This document shows positions 9,601-16,625 of a DNA stretch of 64,000 nt, one piece after another; the stretch's first letter is position 1; every line of letters starts with the position of its first letter. Position numbers and translations under genes: made by a program. Under the pieces are notes generated by a model. It made no database searches and was not told where the DNA came from. It saw nothing but the letters and a program-made list of their open reading frames with translations. Location of the stretch: positions 112,264 to 176,263 of the forward strand of contig NZ_JACKSJ010000024.1 of the NCBI RefSeq assembly GCF_025821665.1, written 5' to 3'. The stretch is from [Mycobacterium] manitobense. Lineage in GTDB: Bacteria > Actinomycetota > Actinomycetes > Mycobacteriales > Mycobacteriaceae.

Positions 9601-9845
9601 GGCTCGATGCGGGTCGACAGAGCGGTGGAATCCACCAGGTCGACGAACATGATGGTGAGCCGCCGGATCTCACCGTGATTGGCGGGGGCGGCCAGTAGGT
9701 CCTCGGCGTCGGTGTTGTCCCTGTCGACGGCCAGCACCTGACCGGCAAGCCGGTTCGCCGTGGTGCGGTCACCGTCGGCCAGCGCCGCAACGGCGCGGTC
9801 GAGAAGTCTGTCGACCCCTGAAGCTGGTCGATTCGTCGGCGTCAC
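6639..9845 (-). CDS. Class III nucleotide cyclase fused to a STAND-type ATPase and TPR-like region
   Basis: A 1068-residue cytoplasmic regulator. Residues about 60-235 form a class III cyclase domain with metal-binding Asp69 (FVDLVD) and Asp113 (KGDG), plus Asp177 (DDVYG), Asn184 and Arg188 (AANLAAR). The adenine-selecting Lys usually lies four residues before the second metal Asp; here that position is Asn109 and a Lys is at 111. A P-loop ATPase follows, with Walker A GDAGIGKS (279-286) and Walker B VVLVEDLHW (405-413), then a long helical TPR-like C-terminus. No LuxR-type HTH is visible at the end. The GTG start overlaps the preceding stop (GTGA), and its own stop overlaps the next start. 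Many mycobacterial cyclases have this cyclase-ATPase layout; the signal sensed is unknown. Confidence 0.85.
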   Translation of the reverse strand: MTPTNRPASGVDRLLDRAVAALADGDRTTANRLAGQVLAVDRDNTDAEDLLAAPANHGEIRRLTIMFVDLVDSTALSTRIEPEVYRTVVGRYRDDVLRVVRAYEGHVGNTKGDGLLAFFGHPRAHEDDVRRSVQAGLDITREVTALSGRVHKRFGFDINVRVGIHRGIVYLDTAQDDVYGLAANLAARVCSLAEPGTVAVSSAIEPLIRDGFDLEARLPRNVKGVDVPVHYFRVLAERDVVATPLGPLVGRSDEHRYLQRGWSQALTNGLDNPGVLFAGDAGIGKSRLAWSAVDMAENSHGAVLQLIGSPFHTDVGLRPIRRLLERQCGITRTSDADERLRRLRREVEHRSLDADAVVPLLAPVLGIGADSGYEPVHAEGRRLYDLIGEAVQTYLLSCVRSAPSVVLVEDLHWFDETTIEVVQALLRADLGGHVLVVMTSRVPVAVSDLSRTTVFELQPLNPDEVAELTTALHPGATDEEQRIVHRRCDGVPLYIEEVVAKLRQQTAAGTRSVEVPDSLYEALFARLRTSTEALRVVEAAAIIGSRVDRGLLMAATDLDGAAVDEVITQLTAGRVLEPLDAESWRFRHELLREVAAELSPPSIRRTLHSRVADALVSGPVEGNPDWPLIARHYERAERHLEAASAYGRAAANAWTRGALGEARTHLTYAVTQIEQAPPGADRHRLEIDLRLRRALLAQAAEGVSSANAATDFERCLELCSSDLRDDDVFSTVMSLYPYYTMRADLDRAELLVTSIRANLVGSRQAFLPINDLALGMLAWYRGEFAHARGKFDVALKMLTPEAERELEAMLFMPNDASAGLYTHRALSHALDGDLRAAEEELRRVEDRCAQLPFPKGAFSLAYARQIEVLFRIEAGQFDRARQVAGQLTELGQQHGFDSWAMVGAAQDATVSAIAAADDSTGTVDLSGHIATMQMYVDAWRALGAISLVTFYDAVLARLWIAAVAHDEAKQRLDTALDLAESTGMHFYDAELLRLRAHTHDDIATMHADLHAALQLARRQDARVFELRAALSYHESDGPGASEALLEAVSRFPAHSDWPELVRARALLG

Positions 9846-10573
9846 AACTCGAAGGACACCGGCTGGGTGTCGTCGGTGCCCGCCCCGGCGCCGGTGCCGG
9901 TCAGCTTCACCTCGCCGACGTATACGCCGCTCGGGATGCCGGCGGAGTTCACCACGAGCCGGAAAGTGGTGGCGTTGGCGAGAAGCCGCGCGTCGGCGGG
10001 TATGAAGCTGACGAGCCCACAGATGTTCTCGTTCGGCACGTCCTTGCGGCACAGCGAGGTCGCCGTCAAGATCCGGTCCCACGGCTGGACCTTCTTCACG
10101 GGGATGGGATCGCTGGTCAGCACTGGGTTTCCGTACGCGCCCGGTCCGGCGGCGATGGTCTGAGCGATCTCGGCGCCGCGCAACATGCTGATGCGGGTCA
10201 GCTTGATCGCCGACGTCAGCCACTCGTCCCGGTCGAAGACGTCCTTCTTGTCGGTGAACGCCGCGAGCGCCTCCTCGGCGACCTGGCTGGCTTCCAGGAG
10301 GCCACGCCGCACCACGGTGCTGACGTGATCCGCGAGCAGCAACACCTTGGGGTCCGGCGGTGTCTGCAGCGGTATCCGTGCGATGTCCGCCGCGCCCCGG
10401 ATCGCGATCCTGGTCAACTCGAACAGCGACTTTGCGGCGTCGTCGGGGGTGAAGTTGGTCTTGTCGTCGTCGTTGATCCTGGTGGCGGCATCGATGGCGA
10501 CCTTCGCCGCCTCGTCGACGGTCGCCGACGCACGAGCAGCCACCTTCGCGGCGATGACCTTCGGGTCGTCCAT
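9842..10573 (-). CDS. Unknown protein, helical repeats plus C-terminal beta module
   Basis: A 243-residue protein I do not recognise. Residues 1-150 are alpha-helical and contain an internal repeat: LFELTRIAIRGAADIAR and a later IKLTRISMLRGAEIAQ. The last 75 residues look like a small beta-sandwich with FIPADARLLANATTFRLVV and PSGVYVGEVKLTG. A similar end (PPGVYRGTLLVDD) occurs in the divergent gene at 12124, so the two products may share a module. There is no signal peptide or membrane segment. The ATG shares its A with the upstream stop (TGATG), and the stop overlaps the cyclase start, so it is part of a tightly coupled operon. Function unknown. Confidence 0.7.
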   Translation of the reverse strand: MDDPKVIAAKVAARASATVDEAAKVAIDAATRINDDDKTNFTPDDAAKSLFELTRIAIRGAADIARIPLQTPPDPKVLLLADHVSTVVRRGLLEASQVAEEALAAFTDKKDVFDRDEWLTSAIKLTRISMLRGAEIAQTIAAGPGAYGNPVLTSDPIPVKKVQPWDRILTATSLCRKDVPNENICGLVSFIPADARLLANATTFRLVVNSAGIPSGVYVGEVKLTGTGAGAGTDDTQPVSFEL

Positions 10574-12042
10574 CAGGGCGTCACATCCTTCGGTGGCTTC
10601 ACGTTTCGCTCCGCCTTCTCGTAGACCTCCAGCGACCAAGCCTTGAGATCCTTGCCCATCTGGGTGGTCACCTCCTCGACATCGGTCTTCACCGTGCCGT
10701 CCAGCCACCGGCTCGCGGCGTCGCCAGTGTTGCTGCTCACCCGCCGGATCAAGCTCTTGAGCAGGCAGGCACCGTCCTTGATGGCGTCGGCGGCGTTGAT
10801 CGGCAGTGTGGCGGGTACCGGCGGGAAGATCACGTTGGGGCCGGTGTCGACGGGTTGCTTGCTCTGCGCGCCCATAGGCCAGCCCTCGACGGGCTTCTTG
10901 TTCGGGTTGAAGTCGCCGTTGGTCGCATTCCGCGCGGCGGCGATGATCATCTCGTAGGCCGAGTCACCCCAGCCGAGCTGGCAGCCGAGTGCCGCCGTCG
11001 CGGTCGGGCTGAGGCCGTTGACGCGCTCCTCCTTGCTCGTGCGGACCCGGACCCCCGTGCCGTCGGCGTTCTTCGGCGTCACCCAGAGGTAGCCGTTGTC
11101 GATCTCGACGATGCCGATGCATTTGTCCTCGCCTTGGCGGTTGGGATCCAACTGGTAGTTGATGTAAAAGCCCTTGTCGCGATCATCCTCGAGCGAGAAG
11201 ATGAGCGCGGTCTTCAGCGTGTAGAACTCGGGTTCGGCCGAGATCTCCTCGAGGATCCGCCACCAACCGTCACTGGTGAAGTAAGGCTGTTGCTTCGTCA
11301 TGGAGTGAAAGAATTTTGGATAGCACAGATGCCAGTTCGCCGGATGGATGATCGCCTTGACCTGGTCGACGGTGACGTCGTCGTCGCAGCATTCGGTGTA
11401 AAGCGTGCTGCAGTACTGTCCGCCGGCGTCCTCGAGTGTGCCGAAGCAGCGTGACGAGTCCTTGGCGAATTGCTCACTGACGGCCTCACCCGCGAGGACG
11501 ATCCAGGACTCGCGGTCCTGGATCCGCTCGATTCTCTCCAGCAGGTACTCCGCGTTGCCCACCGCGTCACGGCGTCCCGGCCGGGGAACCGTCGGCTCGA
11601 CGGGCCAGGGGTCCAGTAGACCGGGAAGAACGGTCATGACGGTTTCGTCGATACGACCATGGCGCAGCAGATTGAGCCGTTCCCATGCCACGAGCGCAAA
11701 GGCGGCCCGCGCCAGGGCCGGATGCCTGTCCTCCTTGGCTTGGAAGCTGTTCCACACGCGGTCGGGGTTCGGCTCCCTGTTGAGATTGGCGCGCGCGTCC
11801 TCGGCACTCGGGAAGCTGTACAGGTACCGCGACCTGGGGTTGCGCACTGCGTCTGATCCGAAGAACTCCTGCAACTCTTGGAACCAGCCCTGGCGGCCGA
11901 GTCCGGTGGTGTTCGGCAGCAGCCTCTCGGCGAGATCGACGATGTCCGCATTGGCACCGGTACCGGGATCCGCGTCGGCTTCGACCACCAACTCGTCTAT
12001 CGCACCGAACAATGCCGTGACTTCGCTGCGAATATCTGCCAT
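10573..12042 (-). CDS. Unknown 489-residue protein, first gene of the cyclase operon
   Basis: A 489-residue soluble protein I do not recognise. The N-terminal 150 residues are helical. A Cys-rich segment follows near residue 200 (CSTLYTECCDDDVT), then a mixed region rich in aromatic residues (HPANWHLCYPKFFHSM, EIDNGYLWVTPKN) that could be an SRPBCC/START-like lipid-binding fold, which is only a guess. The C-terminal 90 residues are helical again and resemble a four-helix region (DAASRWLDGTVKTDVEEV). The ATG has a GGAGGCGGGG ribosome site and faces the divergent gene at 12124 across 81 bases. It is translationally coupled to the three downstream genes. No enzyme motif was seen. Confidence 0.65.
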   Translation of the reverse strand: MADIRSEVTALFGAIDELVVEADADPGTGANADIVDLAERLLPNTTGLGRQGWFQELQEFFGSDAVRNPRSRYLYSFPSAEDARANLNREPNPDRVWNSFQAKEDRHPALARAAFALVAWERLNLLRHGRIDETVMTVLPGLLDPWPVEPTVPRPGRRDAVGNAEYLLERIERIQDRESWIVLAGEAVSEQFAKDSSRCFGTLEDAGGQYCSTLYTECCDDDVTVDQVKAIIHPANWHLCYPKFFHSMTKQQPYFTSDGWWRILEEISAEPEFYTLKTALIFSLEDDRDKGFYINYQLDPNRQGEDKCIGIVEIDNGYLWVTPKNADGTGVRVRTSKEERVNGLSPTATAALGCQLGWGDSAYEMIIAAARNATNGDFNPNKKPVEGWPMGAQSKQPVDTGPNVIFPPVPATLPINAADAIKDGACLLKSLIRRVSSNTGDAASRWLDGTVKTDVEEVTTQMGKDLKAWSLEVYEKAERNVKPPKDVTP

Positions 12043-12123
12043 GGTCCCCGCCTCCCATGAATTGACGCCTTAGCATAGCGTTGTACTGGCGAAACAGCGG
12101 AAAAACGGCGATCGGGGGGCGAG
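12043..12123. promoter_or_regulatory. Divergent intergenic region of the cyclase/isoprenoid block
   Basis: An 81-base AT-richer spacer between the 489-residue gene and the beta-rich gene. Both transcription units of the accessory block must start from here or share it. TAGCATAG and TTGTAC lie within it, but no clean -35/-10 pair is evident. GGGGGG precedes the TTG start on the plus strand. Shared control of both arms is inferred from position only. Confidence 0.4.
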
Positions 12124-12798
12124 TTGGCCGAGCGTGGATTGGGCGACGACAGCACGCTGCTCGACCTGCCCTGGGCAGCGGTGTTCGACCCGGCAGCGAA
12201 TGCGCGAGCGTTGGGGGCGGTGCAGTCCCAAGGACTGCGCGCCGCAACGGAACTCGTCGATCGGTTCGTGACGGTGTTCGCTGAGGGCGAGTCATCCGGG
12301 TCACGGGATGATTCCGACGACACCGCAACGGCGACAACGCGAAACGCTGCACCCGACGCGCGCGTCGACGGCCTCTTCTCGGCATGGCAGAACTTGATAT
12401 CGAAAATTGCGCCGAACGTCGGCACGCCGAATGCTGCCGCCGGTGGCGTCGCGACAATCGACGTGGTGGGCGGCCAACCGTCGAACACGGTCCACCTCAC
12501 TGTCACCGGCGCGGGTGCGGCTCACGCCGAGGTATGGCTGCACAACGGGGGTCCGGACGACTTCGGTGAGGTCCGGTTGCGCAGCAGCGAGCTGCTCGGT
12601 CACACCGGACACAGCGTCGCCGCGGCTCAAGTGACGTTCGACCGCCGGTCGGTACCCCTGCCACCGCGGACCAGTCACGGGACAGTGGTCACCGTGCGGG
12701 TACCCGACGGCACGCCGCCCGGGGTGTATCGCGGCACTCTTCTCGTCGACGATCACCCGGACCTGTGGCTGTCGATGATGCTGACGGTGCGGGAATGA
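12124..12798 (+). CDS. Unknown protein with C-terminal beta-sandwich-like module
   Basis: A 224-residue protein of unknown function. Residues 1-100 are helical with a low-complexity Asp/Ser/Thr linker (SRDDSDDTATATT) around residues 60-75. Residues 105-224 are beta-rich (TIDVVGGQPSNTVHLTVTG, then TVVTVRVPDGTPPGVYRGTL, ending LWLSMMLTVRE), like a small immunoglobulin-type sandwich. The C-terminal GVYRG motif is echoed in the divergent protein at 9842. The TTG start at 12124 is supported by a G-rich ribosome site four bases upstream; other starts are possible. Its stop overlaps the ATG of the polyprenyl synthase (ATGA), so the two are made together. Confidence 0.7.
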   Translation: MAERGLGDDSTLLDLPWAAVFDPAANARALGAVQSQGLRAATELVDRFVTVFAEGESSGSRDDSDDTATATTRNAAPDARVDGLFSAWQNLISKIAPNVGTPNAAAGGVATIDVVGGQPSNTVHLTVTGAGAAHAEVWLHNGGPDDFGEVRLRSSELLGHTGHSVAAAQVTFDRRSVPLPPRTSHGTVVTVRVPDGTPPGVYRGTLLVDDHPDLWLSMMLTVRE

Positions 12799-13847
12799 CC
12801 GACACCGCCGACGCGGTCGACCTGGTCGAGAATGTCGAGGCCACCCTGCGCGAGGTCGGCCGTGCGGTCCGCCGCACCATGCTCGACGCCATGCCCGACG
12901 GGGAACCGGTGCACTGGCTCTACGGGCCGATGCGCGAGTATCCATCGCGCCCGGGCAAGGCGTTGCGCCCGGCCCTGTGCCTGGCCGCCGGGCGAGCGTT
13001 CGGGGCTCCCACCGAGGAACTCCTGGGTGTCGGTGTGGCGATCGAACTGCTGCACAACGCCTTCCTGGTCCACGACGACATCGCCGACGGCAGTGAGATG
13101 CGCCGGGGCAGGCCGACGCTATCGGCGAGTCACGGGCTCGCCGCGGCACTCAACGCCGGCGACGGGCTGGCGATCGTGGCGGGGCAGGTGCTGCGACGTG
13201 CCACCCGGCGACTCGACCGGGACCTGGCCGACCTGGTGTGGGGCGAATTCGACACCATGGCCCTGCGCACCCTCGAGGGACAGGCCATCGAGATCGGTTG
13301 GCAGCGCGACGACGTCGAGAACCTCGACCCGCAGGACTGCCTCAACCTCATCATGCACAAGACCTGCTGGTACACCACGATCCATCCCTTGCGGGTCGGA
13401 GCGATCATCGGCTCGCGAGGCACCGCTGACCTGCGGCCCCTGGTGCGCTTCGGCTTTCACTTCGGCGCGGCGTTCCAGATCCGTGACGACCTGCTCAACC
13501 TGGTCGGCGACGAGGCCACCTACGGCAAGGAGATCCTCGGGGATCTCTTCGAGGGCAAGCGCACGCTTCCACTGGTGCATCTGATGTCGTCGGCAACCGG
13601 TGCCGACAAGGTGCTGGTGCGCGACTATCTGCGGCGCACCCGCGCCGAACGCACGGCCGAGCAGGTGTCCGCGGTGCGGCGGCTGATGGACGACTACGGC
13701 AGCATCGCGTTCACCCGGGAGTACGCCGAAGGCATCCTGCTCGTCGCCGAGGAGTACTTCGAGCAGGCCTTCGCCCAGGCCGAGCCCGGACCGGACCTGG
13801 ACTTCCTGCGGGCGCTGGTGCCCTACGTGTGGGCGCGCTGGCGCTGA
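12795..13847 (+). CDS. Polyprenyl diphosphate synthase (trans-isoprenyl transferase)
   Basis: A 350-residue enzyme that condenses allylic diphosphates with isopentenyl diphosphate. The first Asp-rich motif is HDDIADGSEMRRGRPT, a canonical DDxxD with the following RRG basic patch. The second is QIRDDLLNLVGD, where the fifth position is Asn rather than Asp (DDLLN). GKALRPAL near residue 55 is the IPP-binding region. Chain length cannot be fixed from these motifs, but the size fits geranylgeranyl-type synthases. The ATG overlaps the stop of the upstream unknown gene. Opposite it lies a carotenoid-desaturase-like enzyme, suggesting that one pathway is split between divergent operons. It ends 66 bases before eccB4. 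Confidence 0.9.
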   Translation: MTDTADAVDLVENVEATLREVGRAVRRTMLDAMPDGEPVHWLYGPMREYPSRPGKALRPALCLAAGRAFGAPTEELLGVGVAIELLHNAFLVHDDIADGSEMRRGRPTLSASHGLAAALNAGDGLAIVAGQVLRRATRRLDRDLADLVWGEFDTMALRTLEGQAIEIGWQRDDVENLDPQDCLNLIMHKTCWYTTIHPLRVGAIIGSRGTADLRPLVRFGFHFGAAFQIRDDLLNLVGDEATYGKEILGDLFEGKRTLPLVHLMSSATGADKVLVRDYLRRTRAERTAEQVSAVRRLMDDYGSIAFTREYAEGILLVAEEYFEQAFAQAEPGPDLDFLRALVPYVWARWR

Positions 13848-13913
13848 CCGCGGCGCCGAGATTGGTGACATGGCGTTGTGCCGCAGGCCGTTAGGCTCTC
13901 CTCGGGGGATGCC

Positions 13914-15320
13914 ATGGCGGAATCACGGGAACGCACGACCACTCGGCTGCAGGTCAGCGCACACCGCTTTCTGACGCGCCGGATGCAGCATGCGCTGGTG
14001 CGCGGGGATGTCCGGATGCTGGACGATCCGCTACGCGCACAGTCGCTTTCGTTGACCGCTGGCGCCGTGCTGGCGGTGATCGCGATCGCCGGGTGTGCCG
14101 TTGTCGCGTTCCTGAGACCACAGGGTGCGATCGACGGCGCGACCATCGTGACGGTCCGGGAGTCCGGCGCCCTCTATGTACGGATCGGTGACACCATCCA
14201 CCCGGTGCCGAATCTGGCGTCCGCGCGCCTGGTTGCGGGCGCCGCGGACGACCCGACTGTGGTGAGCGAGCAGGCGGTCGCCTCGGCCCGCCGCGGCCCG
14301 ATGGTCGGAATCGCCGGGGCACCGACGTCCATCGGCACCGCCCTGCCGGCGGCCGAATCAATATGGGACGTCTGCGACTCCGCGGACCGGACGATCGTGC
14401 GGGTGGGCTCACCCGCAGACGCGGCGCCGTTCGGCAGTGCCGACGCGGTGCTGGTCGCCCCCGTGGCCGAGAGCGCCGCCACCACATACCTGCTGCACGC
14501 CGGCCGACGCGCGCAGGTCGACCTGCGCGACCGTGCCGTCACCCGGGCGTTGCGGCTCGACGGCCGCACGCCGCGTCCGGTGTCACGTAGCCTGCTCGAC
14601 GCCATCCCCGAGGACCCACCCATCGTCGCGCCCACGATCCCGGGGGCCGGATCCGCCGGGCCGGCGCCGCTCGGCGGGTATCCGGTCGGCACCGTGGTGC
14701 GTTTGGCGCGCGCCGAGGCTGCCGAGCACTACGTCGTCCTGACCGACGGTGTGCAGCGCATCGGGGAGGTCACCGCGGACCTGATCCGACTCACGGTCAC
14801 CCAGCCGCACCGTGACATCCCGACGGTCGCCGCCACGGCGCTTGCAGCCGCACCGTCGGTCGAGACACTGCCCGTTGCAACCTTTCCGGCACGCGTGACG
14901 GTCGTGGACCCACCGGTGCTGTGCGCGCGATGGCACGACGGCGGCGCTCCGTCGCCAGCCGGGACCACGCTGTGGCGGGCGGACGCCTTCGCGTCCGGAC
15001 CGGGGCTCGTCGCGCTGGCACAGGCCGACGGCGCGGGGCCGGGACTCGACGCGGTTGAGGTGCCGGCCGGGCGCAGTCTCTTCGTACGCGCGGTCGGTGT
15101 CGGAGGGTCGGGTGGCAGCGCAGGACCGCTCTACCTGGTGAACGATCTCGGTGTGGTGTTCGGGGTGCGCGACGTACAGACCGCGCAGCATCTGGGTCTG
15201 CCTGCCAACGCGACACCGGCGCCGTGGCCGGTGCTGGCGAGATTGCCGCGCGGCCCCGAATTGAGCAGGGATCGCGCGTCAGTCCTGCACGACGCGGTGG
15301 CGGGACCGGGGCCCGGCTGA
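13914..15320 (+). CDS. eccB4: ESX-4 core component EccB4
   Basis: A 468-residue type VII secretion core protein anchored in the inner membrane by one helix (about residues 42-65) with a large periplasmic part. The N-terminus RTTTRLQVSAHRFLTRRMQHALVRGDVRM is typical of EccB (the segment runs from about residue 6). The ATG at 13914 follows GGGGG by six bases; a TAGGCT -10-like hexamer lies at 13892-13897. Its last 42 bases overlap the end of mycP4 on the other strand. In the ESX core EccB joins EccC, EccD and, in other ESX systems, EccE, which ESX-4 lacks. It forms its own unit here, apart from eccC4. Confidence 0.93.
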   Translation: MAESRERTTTRLQVSAHRFLTRRMQHALVRGDVRMLDDPLRAQSLSLTAGAVLAVIAIAGCAVVAFLRPQGAIDGATIVTVRESGALYVRIGDTIHPVPNLASARLVAGAADDPTVVSEQAVASARRGPMVGIAGAPTSIGTALPAAESIWDVCDSADRTIVRVGSPADAAPFGSADAVLVAPVAESAATTYLLHAGRRAQVDLRDRAVTRALRLDGRTPRPVSRSLLDAIPEDPPIVAPTIPGAGSAGPAPLGGYPVGTVVRLARAEAAEHYVVLTDGVQRIGEVTADLIRLTVTQPHRDIPTVAATALAAAPSVETLPVATFPARVTVVDPPVLCARWHDGGAPSPAGTTLWRADAFASGPGLVALAQADGAGPGLDAVEVPAGRSLFVRAVGVGGSGGSAGPLYLVNDLGVVFGVRDVQTAQHLGLPANATPAPWPVLARLPRGPELSRDRASVLHDAVAGPGPG

Positions 15321-16625
15321 TGCGCTGAGCGCGACCGCAGCGGCCACCAGGACGCACACGGCGGCGCCGTAGGCCGCGACACGGCGAGGGCGGGTGTCCG
15401 GTTCGGCGGCGGTCGGGGGTGAATCCAGCCGCACCGGTCCGCCGCGGCGAGCGTTCGCCGCCGGCGCCGTTCCGGTCACGGCGGCGACCGCGTCGACGAC
15501 ACCGTGGCCGACGACCGGGTCCCAGCCCGCCGCAGGTTGTCGGGCGGTGTCCTCGATGCGGGCCATCACCTGTCGTGCGGTCAGCTGCGGCCATCGCGAC
15601 CGGACCAGTGCCGCAACGCCGCTCACCACGGGAGCTGCGTAGCTGGTGCCGGAGATCGGCTCACCGCCCGACGGTGTGGGCAGTGTGGTGATCAGCCCCT
15701 CGCCGTCGGGGTCCAGTGCGACGACTTCCTCGCCGGGCGCCGCCACGTCGACCCACGGCCCCGTCAGGCTGAACGCCGACGGCGCGCCCGAGGCGTCGAC
15801 CGAGCCGACCGTGAGCACCAGATCGTCGTACCAGGCCGGACTCACCACGGTGCGCACGGACTCCCAGTCCGGTCCGGCTGGGCGGGCCGGGTCGGCCGCG
15901 GGATTCTGCTCCGGGCACTGGCCCGCACCACCGACGTTGCCCGCGGCGGCCACGACGACGACGTTCTTGACGTCGACGGCGTAGGCGAGGGCGGCGCCGA
16001 GGGGGCGGTCGTCGGGAGCGTCCGCCGCGGGCAGGCACGCCACCGACGACACGTTGATCACGGTCGCGCCGAGGTCGGCGGCGCTGCGGACGGCCATCGC
16101 CAACGTCGCGACGTCGCCGTAGCCCGACCCGCCGGGATCGTCGACGGCCCGGAACCGGTTGCTGGACTGACGGATCGTCACGATCGACGCCTCAGGTGCG
16201 ACACCGCCGGCCTGCCCGGGCGACACTGCGGCTCCGATGATCCCGGCGACGATCGTGCCGTGGCCGTCGCAGTCCTCGGTGCCGTCGCCTGTCGACACAT
16301 AGTCTCCGCCCGGCACCAGGTGCGGCAACAGCCGGTGGCGCGTCACCCCGGTGTCGATGACCGCGACAGTCTGACCGGCTCCCCGGGTCAGCGGCCGGAC
16401 CTCATCCAGCGCGAGCATGTCGAGCCGTCCTGTGCCGCCGGCCGCATCGCCGGCGTCCAGGCACGCGCCCTGCGGCTCGGTCAGGTCAGGGGGCGCCGGC
16501 GGGCGAGGCGCGGGCAACAACGTGTCGTCCACGGCGGGAGGCGTCACCGCTGAGACGACCGGAGCCGTCATCAGTGGGGCGGTGCCCACCACGACCGCCG
16601 CGACGAGCCGGCCCGCCGTGCTCAC
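15279..16625 (-). CDS. mycP4: Mycosin MycP4, subtilisin-like membrane protease
   Basis: A 448-residue exported serine protease associated with the ESX-4 core. It has a signal sequence (residues 1-27), the catalytic triad in VIDTG (Asp), GHGTIVAG (His) and SGTSYAAPVVSG (Ser), and a C-terminal membrane helix (AAYGAAVCVLVAAAVAL) with a short basic tail. The GTG at 16625 is chosen because it overlaps the eccD4 stop (GTGA); another GTG four codons upstream is possible. The 3' end overlaps eccB4 by 42 bases in antisense. Coupling to eccD4 implies equimolar supply of the membrane core parts. Confidence 0.93.
   Translation of the reverse strand: MSTAGRLVAAVVVGTAPLMTAPVVSAVTPPAVDDTLLPAPRPPAPPDLTEPQGACLDAGDAAGGTGRLDMLALDEVRPLTRGAGQTVAVIDTGVTRHRLLPHLVPGGDYVSTGDGTEDCDGHGTIVAGIIGAAVSPGQAGGVAPEASIVTIRQSSNRFRAVDDPGGSGYGDVATLAMAVRSAADLGATVINVSSVACLPAADAPDDRPLGAALAYAVDVKNVVVVAAAGNVGGAGQCPEQNPAADPARPAGPDWESVRTVVSPAWYDDLVLTVGSVDASGAPSAFSLTGPWVDVAAPGEEVVALDPDGEGLITTLPTPSGGEPISGTSYAAPVVSGVAALVRSRWPQLTARQVMARIEDTARQPAAGWDPVVGHGVVDAVAAVTGTAPAANARRGGPVRLDSPPTAAEPDTRPRRVAAYGAAVCVLVAAAVALSASAGPRSRHRVVQD

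Noticed and set aside
9846..10223. Upstream extension of the cyclase gene to ATG at 10223
   Set aside because: The added 126 residues are His/Arg-rich out-of-frame sequence of the upstream gene, and a GTGA overlap start exists at 9845.
12795..13847. Naming the polyprenyl synthase as a specific GGPP synthase (idsA/crtE)
   Set aside because: Chain length cannot be decided from the visible motifs.
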